DNA of 47,094 nt from Eutrophobius sp051275005 (GCA_051275005.1 JBNMOP010000011.1:1-47094), one strand, 5' to 3'. Positions 9,353 to 17,280 are shown, counted from the stretch's first letter. Numbers and translations are program-made. Notes: generated by a model from the letters alone, not told the origin.

Positions 9353-9967
9353 ATGGAAACTAATTATCGTTCAAAAATTACTGCGGTGATTCTTGCTGGC
9401 GGTGAATCGCGTCGCATGCAAGGTTCAGACAAAGGCCTTCTTCAACTACTTGGTAGACCATTGATCCACTATGGTATCGAACGTATTAAACCACAGGTAA
9501 GTGAAATTATAATTAATGCCAATCGCAATTCACAATTGTACAGTGAGATGGGATATCCTGTAATTGTTGATAATTATTCTGGTTATGAAGGACCTCTGGC
9601 AGGTATTTCTGCATGTATGGCAAGGACTGATACCGAGTATTTGGCCTGTATACCCTGTGATTCTCCAATTTTTCCTGACGATCTTGTTGAGCGCTTATAT
9701 AAATCCATAATAAATAATAATGCAGATATTTCTGTTGTGCATGATGGCAACCGCACACAACCGACATTTTCTCTTATTAAAATATCATTGCTGGGGTCCT
9801 TGCTTGATTTTCTGAAAAAAGGTCACCGTAAGATATATAAATGGTATGCAAACCATAGCCTGGTACAGTCTGATTTTTCAGATAAAGAATTTTTGTTTCT
9901 TAATATTAATACCAGAGACGACCTCAACAACGCAGAAGTTTACATGTCTAAATATTTAAAATTCTAA
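9353..9967 (+). CDS. mobA: Molybdenum cofactor guanylyltransferase MobA
   Basis: 204 residues. The N-terminal nucleotide-binding motif LAGGESRRMQGSDKG matches the LAGGxSxRMGxDK signature, and PCDSPIFP supplies the metal-binding aspartate. MobA transfers GMP from GTP to molybdopterin to make the MGD form used by DMSO-reductase-family enzymes. The SoxC-like enzymes nearby use Mo-MPT without a nucleotide, so this gene implies further molybdoenzymes elsewhere in the genome. It is 95 bp downstream of moaA and the start has little Shine-Dalgarno sequence. Confidence 0.93.
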   Translation: METNYRSKITAVILAGGESRRMQGSDKGLLQLLGRPLIHYGIERIKPQVSEIIINANRNSQLYSEMGYPVIVDNYSGYEGPLAGISACMARTDTEYLACIPCDSPIFPDDLVERLYKSIINNNADISVVHDGNRTQPTFSLIKISLLGSLLDFLKKGHRKIYKWYANHSLVQSDFSDKEFLFLNINTRDDLNNAEVYMSKYLKF

Positions 9968-9997
9968 TACGTTCTGCATTATCAGCAACTTAAATAT

Positions 9998-10031
9998 AAT
10001 CACAAATAGCATTAATCGCCTTGTTGTGATT
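9998..10031 (+). promoter_or_regulatory. Inverted repeat AATCACAA / TTGTGATT between mobA and moeA
   Basis: Two perfect 8-bp arms (9998-10005 and 10024-10031) are separated by 18 bases in the 102-bp gap before moeA. It could be an operator or a weak mRNA hairpin. No T tract follows, so it is not a typical intrinsic terminator. Confidence 0.3.
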
Positions 10032-10069
10032 CTGGGTTAAGTCTATTATCTAATGACTACAATTACATA

Positions 10070-11347
10070 ATGACTGTCATGAATGATTTCACACTAGCAG
10101 CTGATCCAAATTGCATGGATGACAGTGACCCGTCATCTCTTCCAATTGACCTTGCACTAAAAAATATTTTACAGGAAATTCAGCCGATCACTGATGTCGT
10201 GCAGGTTCCCATTATACAAGCATTAAAGAGGATATTGGCCGAAGACCTGATTGCCACTATTGATGTACCACCTGCCGCAAATTCAGCTATGGATGGCTAT
10301 GCATTAAACTCCATTGATATTCCAAAAGAAGGTTTAAGGGAGCTTGTCATTATTGGCACATCCTGGGCAGGGAACCCATTTGAGGGCGATGTAACACCCG
10401 GGACTTCTGTACGCATTATGACTGGTGGTCTCGTTCCCAATGGTGCTGATACGATTGTTATGCAGGAAAATACTCAGGTAAGCGGCGATAAAATCAGTAT
10501 CGACACACGCACTATCAAGGGCGAGCATGTTCGATCAGCCGGAGAAGATTTTTCAAAAGGCGACTGCATCATTTTAGCGGGTACTTTATTAACCCCGGCA
10601 CACCTCGGACTTATTGCCTCTTTAGGCATGGGCAACGTCAATGTGTTCCGTAAAATTCGGGCTGCTTTTTTTCTGACTGGTGATGAATTATGTTCCTTAG
10701 GAGATCCACTGGAAAACGGTAAAATATATGATAGTAATCGCTATACATTGTCAGGCATGCTCACACACCCGGGTGTTGAATTAATTGACCTCGGCATAGC
10801 TAAGGATACACGCTCCGCAATTGAAGAGATTATGGAAAGTGCAGAAAAAAAATCAGACATCCTGATTACTACCGGCGGTGTCTCGGTCGGTGATGCAGAT
10901 TATATAAAAGAAGTGCTGGAAAAACGTGGTGCAATTAGTTTCTGGAAAGTTGCAATGAAACCGGGGCGTCCGCTGGCATTTGGTAAAGCAGGTAGTACTG
11001 TTTTCTTTGGGTTGCCGGGCAACCCGGTATCGGCAATGGTGACGTTTTACCAATTTGTACTGCCTGCGCTAAAACATCTTATGGGCAACAAAGATTTAGT
11101 TCTGCCATCATTTAAAGTTGTTTGTCGATCAAATCTGAAAAAAAATTCAGGTAGAGTCGAGTTCCAACGAGGAATTTTGTCACGAACTCTGGCGGGTGAA
11201 ATGGTTGTGAACAAGACTGGTGAACAAGGTTCCGGGATATTAAGTTCTATGGCTGAGGCCAATTGTTTCATCATACTACCCTTTGAGAACGACGGAATCA
11301 CGGCAGGTGAAACGGTGGAGGTGCAACCGTTTTTTGGTTTGCTGTAA
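10070..11347 (+). CDS. moeA: Molybdopterin molybdenumtransferase MoeA
   Basis: 425 residues, the usual length for MoeA. It inserts molybdate into adenylylated molybdopterin. Recognisable motifs are PPAANSAMDGYAL near residue 67, TGGLVPNGADTIVMQEN, TTGGVSVGDADYIKEVL, KPGRPLAFG and GLPGNPVSAMV, covering the MoeA N-terminal and MoCF-like domains. An in-frame second ATG three codons later is an alternative start. No separate mogA/moaB adenylyltransferase is visible in the window, and the length gives no room for a fused one. Confidence 0.96.
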   Translation: MTVMNDFTLAADPNCMDDSDPSSLPIDLALKNILQEIQPITDVVQVPIIQALKRILAEDLIATIDVPPAANSAMDGYALNSIDIPKEGLRELVIIGTSWAGNPFEGDVTPGTSVRIMTGGLVPNGADTIVMQENTQVSGDKISIDTRTIKGEHVRSAGEDFSKGDCIILAGTLLTPAHLGLIASLGMGNVNVFRKIRAAFFLTGDELCSLGDPLENGKIYDSNRYTLSGMLTHPGVELIDLGIAKDTRSAIEEIMESAEKKSDILITTGGVSVGDADYIKEVLEKRGAISFWKVAMKPGRPLAFGKAGSTVFFGLPGNPVSAMVTFYQFVLPALKHLMGNKDLVLPSFKVVCRSNLKKNSGRVEFQRGILSRTLAGEMVVNKTGEQGSGILSSMAEANCFIILPFENDGITAGETVEVQPFFGLL

Positions 11348-11366
11348 GAATATTGTTATTGTAATA

Positions 11367-11500
11367 GACAGGATTAACAAGATAGAAATTTACTAAAAAT
11401 TTTATAATAAGTCACATGTCATTATGTTTTTTCTGTACACGCCAAACACAATTTTTAGAATATTATTTTTATTAATCTTGTGAATTTTGTAAATCCTGTC
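11367..11500. repeat. Palindromic AT-rich element between convergent moeA and moaE
   Basis: The left arm GACAGGATTAACAAGAT (11367-11383) is matched in reverse complement by the right arm at 11475-11500 (ATCTTGT, an 8-base insertion, then TAAATCCTGTC). Inside, CTAAAAATT on the left pairs with its complement near 11453, so the inverted symmetry continues inwards. The whole is about 134 bp and non-coding. Repeats carrying AATCTTG...AATCCTGTC are known to me as dispersed intergenic sequences in various bacterial genomes, so a small MITE-like or REP-like element is likely. Confidence 0.5.
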
Positions 11501-11515
11501 CATTTTAATCTCCCA

Positions 11516-11968
11516 TCACTCTTCACTCTTCACATACCCCGAGGTATTACCCTCGACCCATTTCTCCCCTTCTTCTAACCGTTCCTTCTTCCAGAATGGT
11601 GCCTTAGATTTCAAGTCTTCCAGAATATGTCGGCATGCGTCCATAGCGTCGCCACGGTGTGATGCCCAGACTGTAATCAAAACTATGACATCTTTAACAT
11701 CAATCTCGCCTACTCGATGTAATACCAGGCAATCCAGTAATGTCCATTTTTCTGATGCATCGTTACAAATTTGGATAATATGTTTTTCCGTCATTCCCGG
11801 ATAATATTCCAGGGTCATTCCCCGAACATTTTGCTGCTGATTAAAATCTCGCATGGTTCCAACAAAGCTGGAAGTTGCGCCGATTTTTCCGGTCGGTTTG
11901 ATACTCTGCTGGTATTGTTCGATCTCTCGATAAGGTTCAAAAGGTTCCTGTCGAATTTCAATTTTCAT
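11516..11968 (-). CDS. moaE: Molybdopterin synthase catalytic subunit MoaE
   Basis: 150 residues, the length of E. coli MoaE. With MoaD thiocarboxylate it converts precursor Z (cPMP) to molybdopterin. Family motifs are SSFVGTMRDFN, MTLEYYPGM, HRVGEIDVKD, ASHRGDAMDACR and the catalytic-lysine region APFWKKE. It lies 3 bp after moaD on the - strand, so the two synthase subunits are co-translated. Confidence 0.96.
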   Translation of the reverse strand: MKIEIRQEPFEPYREIEQYQQSIKPTGKIGATSSFVGTMRDFNQQQNVRGMTLEYYPGMTEKHIIQICNDASEKWTLLDCLVLHRVGEIDVKDVIVLITVWASHRGDAMDACRHILEDLKSKAPFWKKERLEEGEKWVEGNTSGYVKSEE

Positions 11969-11971
11969 AGC

Positions 11972-12205
11972 TTAACCACCTGTTACTGAAGGAAAAAATG
12001 CCACCTCATCCTCGTCGTGTAATTCGGTATCCTGGCGGGTGTATTCCATATTCACCGCAACCATTATCCCCGCCGACAGATTGTCTTCAGACATGGTCTT
12101 TTTCCATAAATCTGATACTGTCATACCCTCCTCAAAATCAACTGATTCTTCAGATTTTCCAACCTGTTCACGTAAAACTGCAAAATATTTAACTGTTATT
12201 GACAT
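11972..12205 (-). CDS. moaD: Molybdopterin synthase sulfur carrier subunit MoaD
   Basis: 77 residues from the ATG at 12205, which aligns best with E. coli MoaD (MSITVKYFA versus MIKVLFFA) and has GGATGAG upstream; an in-frame ATG at 12220 would add five residues. It is a beta-grasp ubiquitin-like protein with the essential C-terminal Gly-Gly (FPSVTGG) that carries the thiocarboxylate sulfur. It pairs with MoaE immediately downstream. No moeB-type activating enzyme is in the window. Confidence 0.94.
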   Translation of the reverse strand: MSITVKYFAVLREQVGKSEESVDFEEGMTVSDLWKKTMSEDNLSAGIMVAVNMEYTRQDTELHDEDEVAFFPSVTGG

Positions 12206-12273
12206 TAATCGTATACTCATCCGTCTGGCATTTAATAACTACTATATATGATACAGAAAAACAGAGACTATTT

Positions 12274-12753
12274 ATGAGCAAACTTTCACATTTTAATACC
12301 CGTGGTGAGGTGCACATGGTAGACGTGGGCGACAAGGCAGCAACACACAGGGTAGCCATAGCTGGCGGAGATATTTCCATGCAAGCGGACACTCTGGCAC
12401 AAATTATCAAGGGTGAACATAAAAAAGGTGATGTACTGGGGATCGCTCGTATAGCCGGGATTATGGCGGCAAAAAAGACCGCTGAACTGATACCATTATG
12501 CCACCCGTTATCCCTGTCTCATGTTGAAATCGACCTGGAACCGAATACGGAAAAATCTATTGTCAGCTGCCAGGTACGGGTTGAAACCACCGGGCAAACA
12601 GGGGTTGAAATGGAGGCATTGACTGCGGTACAAATTTCATTACTTACTATCTACGATATGTGTAAGGCAATTGATCGCGGCATGACAATCTCATCTGTAC
12701 AATTAATCGAAAAGTCTGGTGGAAAATCCGGTCATTGGAAACGCCCCGCTTAA
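12274..12753 (+). CDS. moaC: Cyclic pyranopterin monophosphate synthase MoaC
   Basis: 159 residues from ATG 12274 (MSKLSHFNTRGEVHMVDVG), close to the 161 of E. coli MoaC. The open frame runs back to 12199, but that extension would overlap the divergent moaD start and has no family similarity. The IPLCHPLSLSHV motif and the C-terminal IEKSGGKSGHW are diagnostic. MoaC converts the MoaA product to cPMP. It diverges from moaD-moaE, so the 68-bp gap must hold both promoters; it ends 17 bp from the convergent cytochrome gene. Confidence 0.96.
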   Translation: MSKLSHFNTRGEVHMVDVGDKAATHRVAIAGGDISMQADTLAQIIKGEHKKGDVLGIARIAGIMAAKKTAELIPLCHPLSLSHVEIDLEPNTEKSIVSCQVRVETTGQTGVEMEALTAVQISLLTIYDMCKAIDRGMTISSVQLIEKSGGKSGHWKRPA

Positions 12754-12770
12754 ATACACAGGTGTCGCTG

Positions 12771-13307
12771 TCAGGGATCGATGATCCTGAATAATCTGGG
12801 CATTCCGGGTTCCCACTGATCGATCGGCGGTTGTACATACCCAGCCATGTTTGGCATTTCAACATTTGGTAGATTCTCTCTGTTAAGCATATAAGTCTCG
12901 TCAATGACAGAACCTACATACAACAAATAGGCTGTGATTGCATAAACCTCGTTACTAGAGAGAGAACCCTCCATATTGAGAGGCATTGCACGGTTTATAT
13001 AGTCCCACAGAGACGTTGCAAATGGCCAGTTGGAGACGACGGTATTTCTTCCTACCAAGGCTGGTGCCGCAGCCCCTACTGCTTTATTTCCATGACAAGC
13101 TATGCACTTCTGCGCATAAAGTGGTGCACCATCTTTGGCTGATCCATTACCCTCAGGTAACTCCATACCATCGGGACTGATTGCAAAATCCCATACCTGA
13201 ATCTCATCACTGGTAGGTGCCCTGCCAAGATTATAGGTAATGCCCTGTGCATACGTTTCCCCGATAGTGAATATCAGAATAATAATAATTATTTTATGCA
13301 CGCGCAT
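12771..13307 (-). CDS. SoxD-like monohaem cytochrome c (partner of upstream SoxC-like enzyme)
   Basis: 178 residues with a Sec signal peptide (hydrophobic run of residues 5-20, AYA-Q cleavage). The single haem c motif is C68-I-A-C71-H72, and Met108 in RAMPLN is the likely axial ligand. The N-terminal YNLGRAPTSDEIQVWD and the LPEGNGSAKDGAPLY region resemble the first domain of SoxD. It probably accepts electrons from the SoxC-like protein whose stop overlaps its start (TAATG). It has a C-terminal tail (VQPPIDQWEPGMPRL) not present in the other two cytochromes of this cluster. Confidence 0.88.
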   Translation of the reverse strand: MRVHKIIIIILIFTIGETYAQGITYNLGRAPTSDEIQVWDFAISPDGMELPEGNGSAKDGAPLYAQKCIACHGNKAVGAAAPALVGRNTVVSNWPFATSLWDYINRAMPLNMEGSLSSNEVYAITAYLLYVGSVIDETYMLNRENLPNVEMPNMAGYVQPPIDQWEPGMPRLFRIIDP

Positions 13308-14563
13308 TAGACTAAAGGATAGGAATTATAAATGCTCCCGTCCCTACGGATACCCCAGGGCTGAATGGAGTTGTGATGACCGGAGCCTCGCTGTTCACCT
13401 GCTGCAAGCTTATCCGGATCGATGTTCCAGTAACGGGCAAATTGCTGGCGACTGGGTTGTACTTGATTTTGTTCATCGGTACTGCGAGACATGATATGAG
13501 TTTCTTCACCATGCCACTGCCAAATGTAGTTAAAACGTGTATGGGCCATGGTATGAGCCGGTCCCTCGATTTCTGCATCTTTCCAGGTCTTTCCGGAATC
13601 GGTGGAGACCTCAACCTTGCGAATCGCCCCACCACCCGACCAGGCCAGGCCAGTGATCCGGTAGTAGCCTGGACCGGAAGTCAGTTTTTGCTCACCTGAT
13701 GGAGAGGTAATAACAGATTTTGGTCCATTTTCGAAATTGTAAAAAGGGGTTCGTTCATCATATTCACGTCCAGCTCTGTTGGTATATTGACGGATCTCCT
13801 GGTAACCCATATACGGTCGATCTACCACCTTGATGCGTCGCAACCACTTAATGCTATAGAGCGCCTCAAAGCCCGGGACAAACATCCGTAATGGATACCC
13901 ATTCTGCGGGCGGATAGGTTCGCCGTTCTGACCATAGGCTACGATAACGTCTGCCATGGCTTTTTTCATGGGTAAACTCTTGGTCATTTTTCCAGCTTCG
14001 GCACCTTCATAAATAACCCATTCTGCATTGGCCTTGACTCCTGCCTCCTGTAACAAAGTAGAAAGCAGAACCCCAGTCCATTCTGCGCAAGATGTCTTGC
14101 CATGTGATCCCTGGACAGTTGGTTCCATCACCTCAGGACGATTGGCCTGGCATTCCAGGTAATGGATCCGCGATACCGATGGCAGGCGCATGAGTTCAGC
14201 CATAGTAAATACCAACGGACGATCCACCATGCCGTGTATGATTAATTTGTGGTCCTCAGGTTTTATATCAGGGGGATAGTAACCATGCATCGTTGCGAAA
14301 TGAAGAGAGTTGGGGGTAATTATCCCCATGGAATCCTGTAATGGGGTCAACATCCCTTCGTGTCTGCCAAACGTCCGGTGCGTCTCATCGATGTCCGGAA
14401 TACGGCGGCTACTAACATATTTGGACCGTTCACCATAAGCGAGAACATCACCGGAAGCTCCTGCTGCTGATTGCGCACTGACTGTTTTGATGCCTCCCAG
14501 AGAGATACCCATCAGGGCGGTGCTTTTGGTGAGGAAACGCCTGCGATCTATTTTATTTTGCAT
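13307..14563 (-). CDS. soxC: SoxC-type sulfite/sulfur dehydrogenase, molybdopterin subunit (copy 1)
   Basis: 418 residues. A twin-arginine signal (RRRFLTK from residue 7) indicates export of the folded molybdoprotein. Cys138 in YLECQAN is the expected Mo-ligating cysteine of the sulfite oxidase family. LTPLQDSMGIITPNSLHF, IIHGMVDRPLVFTMAEL, SCAEWTGVLLSTLL, YPLRMFVPGFE and the C-terminal dimerisation domain (SGGGAIRKVEVSTD) match SoxC/SorA proteins. SoxC removes electrons from sulfur bound to SoxY; SorA oxidises sulfite. No soxXYZAB is in the window, so the true substrate is open. The gene is translationally coupled to its cytochrome and lies beside the Moco biosynthesis genes. Confidence 0.88.
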   Translation of the reverse strand: MQNKIDRRRFLTKSTALMGISLGGIKTVSAQSAAGASGDVLAYGERSKYVSSRRIPDIDETHRTFGRHEGMLTPLQDSMGIITPNSLHFATMHGYYPPDIKPEDHKLIIHGMVDRPLVFTMAELMRLPSVSRIHYLECQANRPEVMEPTVQGSHGKTSCAEWTGVLLSTLLQEAGVKANAEWVIYEGAEAGKMTKSLPMKKAMADVIVAYGQNGEPIRPQNGYPLRMFVPGFEALYSIKWLRRIKVVDRPYMGYQEIRQYTNRAGREYDERTPFYNFENGPKSVITSPSGEQKLTSGPGYYRITGLAWSGGGAIRKVEVSTDSGKTWKDAEIEGPAHTMAHTRFNYIWQWHGEETHIMSRSTDEQNQVQPSRQQFARYWNIDPDKLAAGEQRGSGHHNSIQPWGIRRDGSIYNSYPLV

Positions 14564-14613
14564 ATGCCCCCCTATATAGGTAATTGCGATTATTTACAAA
14601 GAAACGCAATGTA

Positions 14614-14647
14614 GAATGATTCTCATAGATACTCATTTGCTTGTCAA
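14614..14647 (-). promoter_or_regulatory. Sigma70-like promoter with overlapping Fur-like box upstream of soxC copy 1
   Basis: Reading the - strand, TTGACA (14647-14642) is followed after 17 bases by GAGAAT (14624-14619), 4 of 6 to the -10 consensus. A Fur-like sequence with the core ATGAGAATCATT spans about 14637-14614 and covers the -10 and spacer, the position of a repressor site. The predicted start of transcription is about 50 bases before the ATG. This suggests copy 1 and its cytochrome can be transcribed separately from the upstream copy 2 unit, perhaps under iron control. Confidence 0.45.
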
Positions 14648-14734
14648 GGATAGGTGGGCTCACTTCGGAATGAGATTTTCCACCAGCTAATTAGCAAGAG
14701 TTTACTTAATGCTGTCGTTATTTTTTCAATATAT

Positions 14735-15208
14735 TCAACGTGATATCTGTGGATCCGGAATTCTTACCTCAGCGAGATTGTAATTGTTGAGAATATCATT
14801 CTCAGCGGTCATACCATTTATATAGAGGATGTAGGCAGTCAGTGCATACGTCTCATCAGGATGTAATTTCTTCTCTCGGGTCCCGGGCTTTGTGATACTG
14901 AGGGGCATGGTCCGGTAGATTTTGTCCCAGGTATCGATAGGATAGATACGCAGGAAACCGATCAATTGCGGGGCGGAGTCTCCGACCCCATCCAGTCCAT
15001 GACAATTAACACAGGACTCACGATAAATGACCGCGCCTTGTTCAGCAGTTCCACTTCCCTGGGGCAATTCATCCCCGGACGGATCCAGTGTCACGTCCAA
15101 TGCCTTGATTTCTTCATCAGTGGCGGTCCGTCCCATTTTATAGTTGATACCTTGCGCAGAGGAAGTGAGGCTTATAACTATCAGTAAGGTTGTGACCAGG
15201 AACTTCAT
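14735..15208 (-). CDS. SoxD-like monohaem cytochrome c
   Basis: 157 residues with a signal peptide (residues 1-18, ending SSA-Q). The haem motif is C66-V-N-C69-H70, with Met101 in RTMPLS as likely axial ligand. The start INYKMGRTATDEEIKALD and the LPQGSGTAEQGAVIY region place it with the other SoxD-like cytochromes of this cluster. It is 56 bp downstream of a sister cytochrome and is followed by a 171-bp gap with its own promoter signals, so it probably ends the copy 2 transcription unit or is read through. Confidence 0.88.
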   Translation of the reverse strand: MKFLVTTLLIVISLTSSAQGINYKMGRTATDEEIKALDVTLDPSGDELPQGSGTAEQGAVIYRESCVNCHGLDGVGDSAPQLIGFLRIYPIDTWDKIYRTMPLSITKPGTREKKLHPDETYALTAYILYINGMTAENDILNNYNLAEVRIPDPQISR

Positions 15209-15264
15209 ATTATTTTTAAATAACGTGTCATGTCCAGCAAGACTGGTGATTGCAATGTGGTTTA

Positions 15265-15750
15265 CTAACGAATTTTTTCTATCGGTATTTTTACTTCAGG
15301 CAGGCTGTTGGCATCCATCACCTCATCCTCTTCTACAATGCCATTCAAGTAGAGAATGTAAGCTGTCAGAGCATAGGTTTCTTCATTACTCAATTGCATT
15401 TCCTGGACACCCACATTGGCGAGGCTCCTCGGCATTGCCCGATGAATAAAATCCCATATGGAGGTGGCAAAGGGTAAACGAGGACTGCCTTTGAGGGCAT
15501 TTTGTGGTCCGTTCAATCCACCCGGTCCATGACAAAAAATGCATCGCTGGGTATAAATCACAGCACCTTCCTTAGCAGTTCCTTGCCCCTCTGGAAGCTC
15601 AGCTCCCTTGGGTCCAACAGTGTACATCAGGGCATTGACTTCATCTTCACTCAGAATCCTGCCAATACCCTTACCTGGAGTTTGTGTCAGGGCAGAGTAA
15701 CTCAACATGAGAAGTATAACTGTCATCAAACCTCTGAAAAGTCCTTTCAT
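15265..15750 (-). CDS. SoxD-like monohaem cytochrome c
   Basis: 161 residues with a hydrophobic signal peptide (residues 1-22). The haem motif is C70-I-F-C73-H74; Met106 in HRAMPRS is the likely sixth ligand. The GIGRILSEDEVNAL and LPEGQGTAKEGAVIY stretches are shared with the two other cytochromes. It sits 65 bp downstream of SoxC-like copy 2 and is its most likely direct electron acceptor. Having two cytochromes behind one dehydrogenase suggests a two-step relay or two alternative acceptors (inference). Confidence 0.88.
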   Translation of the reverse strand: MKGLFRGLMTVILLMLSYSALTQTPGKGIGRILSEDEVNALMYTVGPKGAELPEGQGTAKEGAVIYTQRCIFCHGPGGLNGPQNALKGSPRLPFATSIWDFIHRAMPRSLANVGVQEMQLSNEETYALTAYILYLNGIVEEDEVMDANSLPEVKIPIEKIR

Positions 15751-15815
15751 AGTGACTATCCCTCTCCTAGAACGTCTATATAATTTAGTAGTTAATTAGA
15801 TTCTTATGTGAGGAT

Positions 15816-17189
15816 TTAGTGGTCATCTTCTTCAAAGAAAGCATGTCCCCCTGAATAATAATGGCCCAGACTCGCGGGACGTCCATTGGGATATAATTCC
15901 CGCATGGGGTTTGTAATCTCTCCATTCGCAGCGATCTTCCAACTCATAATGAACGAGTTATGCGTGTCACGCGGGACCTGGTTACAAAGTTCACCCATTA
16001 CCTTGAAACATTCGGAACTGGAATCCACTCCCCAGGTGGTTTGGACTTCATCGACAGTCGGCTGAACATAGCCTTTTTCATCCGTACAGCGGGACTGGAT
16101 GATGCATTCCTTACCGTCCCACTTCCAGTCCATACGAAAGCGCGTATGGGCATAGGCTAATATCGGATCCTGAAGTTTTGCGTCCTTCCACGTCTCTCCA
16201 CCATCGGTGGAGACTTCGACCCTTTTAACGGTACCGCCAGTCCAGGCAAGCCCGCGAATCTCATAAAATCCGGGGCCAGGTAATTTCTGTCCACCGGACG
16301 GAAAGGTAATCACCGACCTTGCGGTGGATTCAAAACGGAAATAACGGGTCTTGTCAGTGGCCATCAGAAATCCGCGCCCATCCGGCATACGATCCTCCAT
16401 ATTCATGCCATCCTGACGTGTCACGTAGGTGTCATCGGTGACATACAGTTGAGTCAGCCACTTAACTAACCAACGGCCTGTGTAGCCCGGAGCTACAACT
16501 CGGGCCGGGTAACCCTGATCGATGCGAATGGATTCACCGTTCTGTGCATAGGCTGCCATGGTTATCCCATCCATTGCCTTCTCCATAGGGAAGCTGGCAA
16601 CATGATTACTCGGATCTGCTGCCATGGCGATCACCCATTTTGCTCCTTTTTGTACCCCAGCCTCTTCTAGCAGGGTTTTAAATGACACGCCACTCCATTC
16701 ACTGGTACTGGTACGACCATGGGTTTGCTGAACGGTTTTCGCCCCTTCCCTAAAAGCGTCACTACCGTTGGAACCGCATGTGAGAGCATATATTCCTGAA
16801 GTGGAAGGCATGCGTTTCAGATCATCCAGCGTAAACTCAATTGGATTGTCCACCATCCCAGTTATCTGCAGGCGATACTCATCTGGATTGATATCCAGCA
16901 GGACACCATTCTCATGGTCAACAACAAAATGTAATTCAGATGGTGTAATGATTCCATTGAGATCCTGTAATGGTGTTAATGCCGTAGCATTAGGGTTATT
17001 GCTGGATCGGAACCGGACTCGATGAGAGTCTTCGTATTTAGATAGCAGACCACGCGCCCGAGTCTCAGTGACACTAATAACATCAGGATGCAATGCCTGC
17101 CCATATGATTTTTGAGTTAACCCCGCAGTCAAACCCAGGGCTGCACTACTTTTTAAAAACCGTCTACGACTACCCTGTTTGGTATCCAT
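15816..17189 (-). CDS. SoxC/SorA-family molybdopterin dehydrogenase (copy 2)
   Basis: 457 residues with a Tat signal (RRRFLKS from residue 8). The expected Mo-ligating cysteine is Cys138 in YALTCGSNG. LTPLQDLNGIITPSELHF, GYPARVVAPGY, VITFPSGGQK and LAWTGGTVKRVEVSTDG match SoxC. It differs from copy 1 by ECQAN being replaced by TCGSN at the Mo site, and by a longer C terminus with two extra Cys residues in the SSSECFKVMGELC segment and a His/Asp/Glu-rich end. Copies 1 and 2 are clearly homologous but diverged, so different substrates are possible. It is first in the five-gene - strand cluster, with GAAGGGG upstream of the ATG. Confidence 0.87.
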   Translation of the reverse strand: MDTKQGSRRRFLKSSAALGLTAGLTQKSYGQALHPDVISVTETRARGLLSKYEDSHRVRFRSSNNPNATALTPLQDLNGIITPSELHFVVDHENGVLLDINPDEYRLQITGMVDNPIEFTLDDLKRMPSTSGIYALTCGSNGSDAFREGAKTVQQTHGRTSTSEWSGVSFKTLLEEAGVQKGAKWVIAMAADPSNHVASFPMEKAMDGITMAAYAQNGESIRIDQGYPARVVAPGYTGRWLVKWLTQLYVTDDTYVTRQDGMNMEDRMPDGRGFLMATDKTRYFRFESTARSVITFPSGGQKLPGPGFYEIRGLAWTGGTVKRVEVSTDGGETWKDAKLQDPILAYAHTRFRMDWKWDGKECIIQSRCTDEKGYVQPTVDEVQTTWGVDSSSECFKVMGELCNQVPRDTHNSFIMSWKIAANGEITNPMRELYPNGRPASLGHYYSGGHAFFEEDDH

Positions 17190-17221
17190 GTAAATTCCCC
17201 TTCGATACTGTTTATTTGAAA

Positions 17222-17280
17222 ATAGACTGCGATTATTATCAGTCTAGGATCCAGGTTCGCTAGTGTCAATCATAGACTGC
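17222..17280 (-). promoter_or_regulatory. Promoter and candidate operator of the SoxC-like copy 2 unit
   Basis: On the - strand a perfect TTGACA (17269-17264) is followed after exactly 17 bases by TAGACT (17246-17241), 4 of 6 to the -10 consensus. A 7-mer appears three times: TAGACTG on the + strand at 17223-17229 and 17273-17279, each within an identical ATAGACTGC, and its reverse complement CAGTCTA at 17240-17246, which contains the -10. The copies lie upstream of -35, on -10 and just after the predicted start, an arrangement typical of a repressor or co-operative operator. The leader is about 45 bases. Confidence 0.5.

Noticed and set aside
12199..12273. Extended N terminus of moaC
   Set aside because: The added 25 residues overlap the moaD start on the other strand and do not resemble MoaC; the ATG at 12274 gives the normal length.
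12769..12792. Palindrome TCAGGGATCGATGATCCTGA near the end of the cytochrome gene as a terminator
   Set aside because: It lies inside the coding end and has no T tract on either strand.
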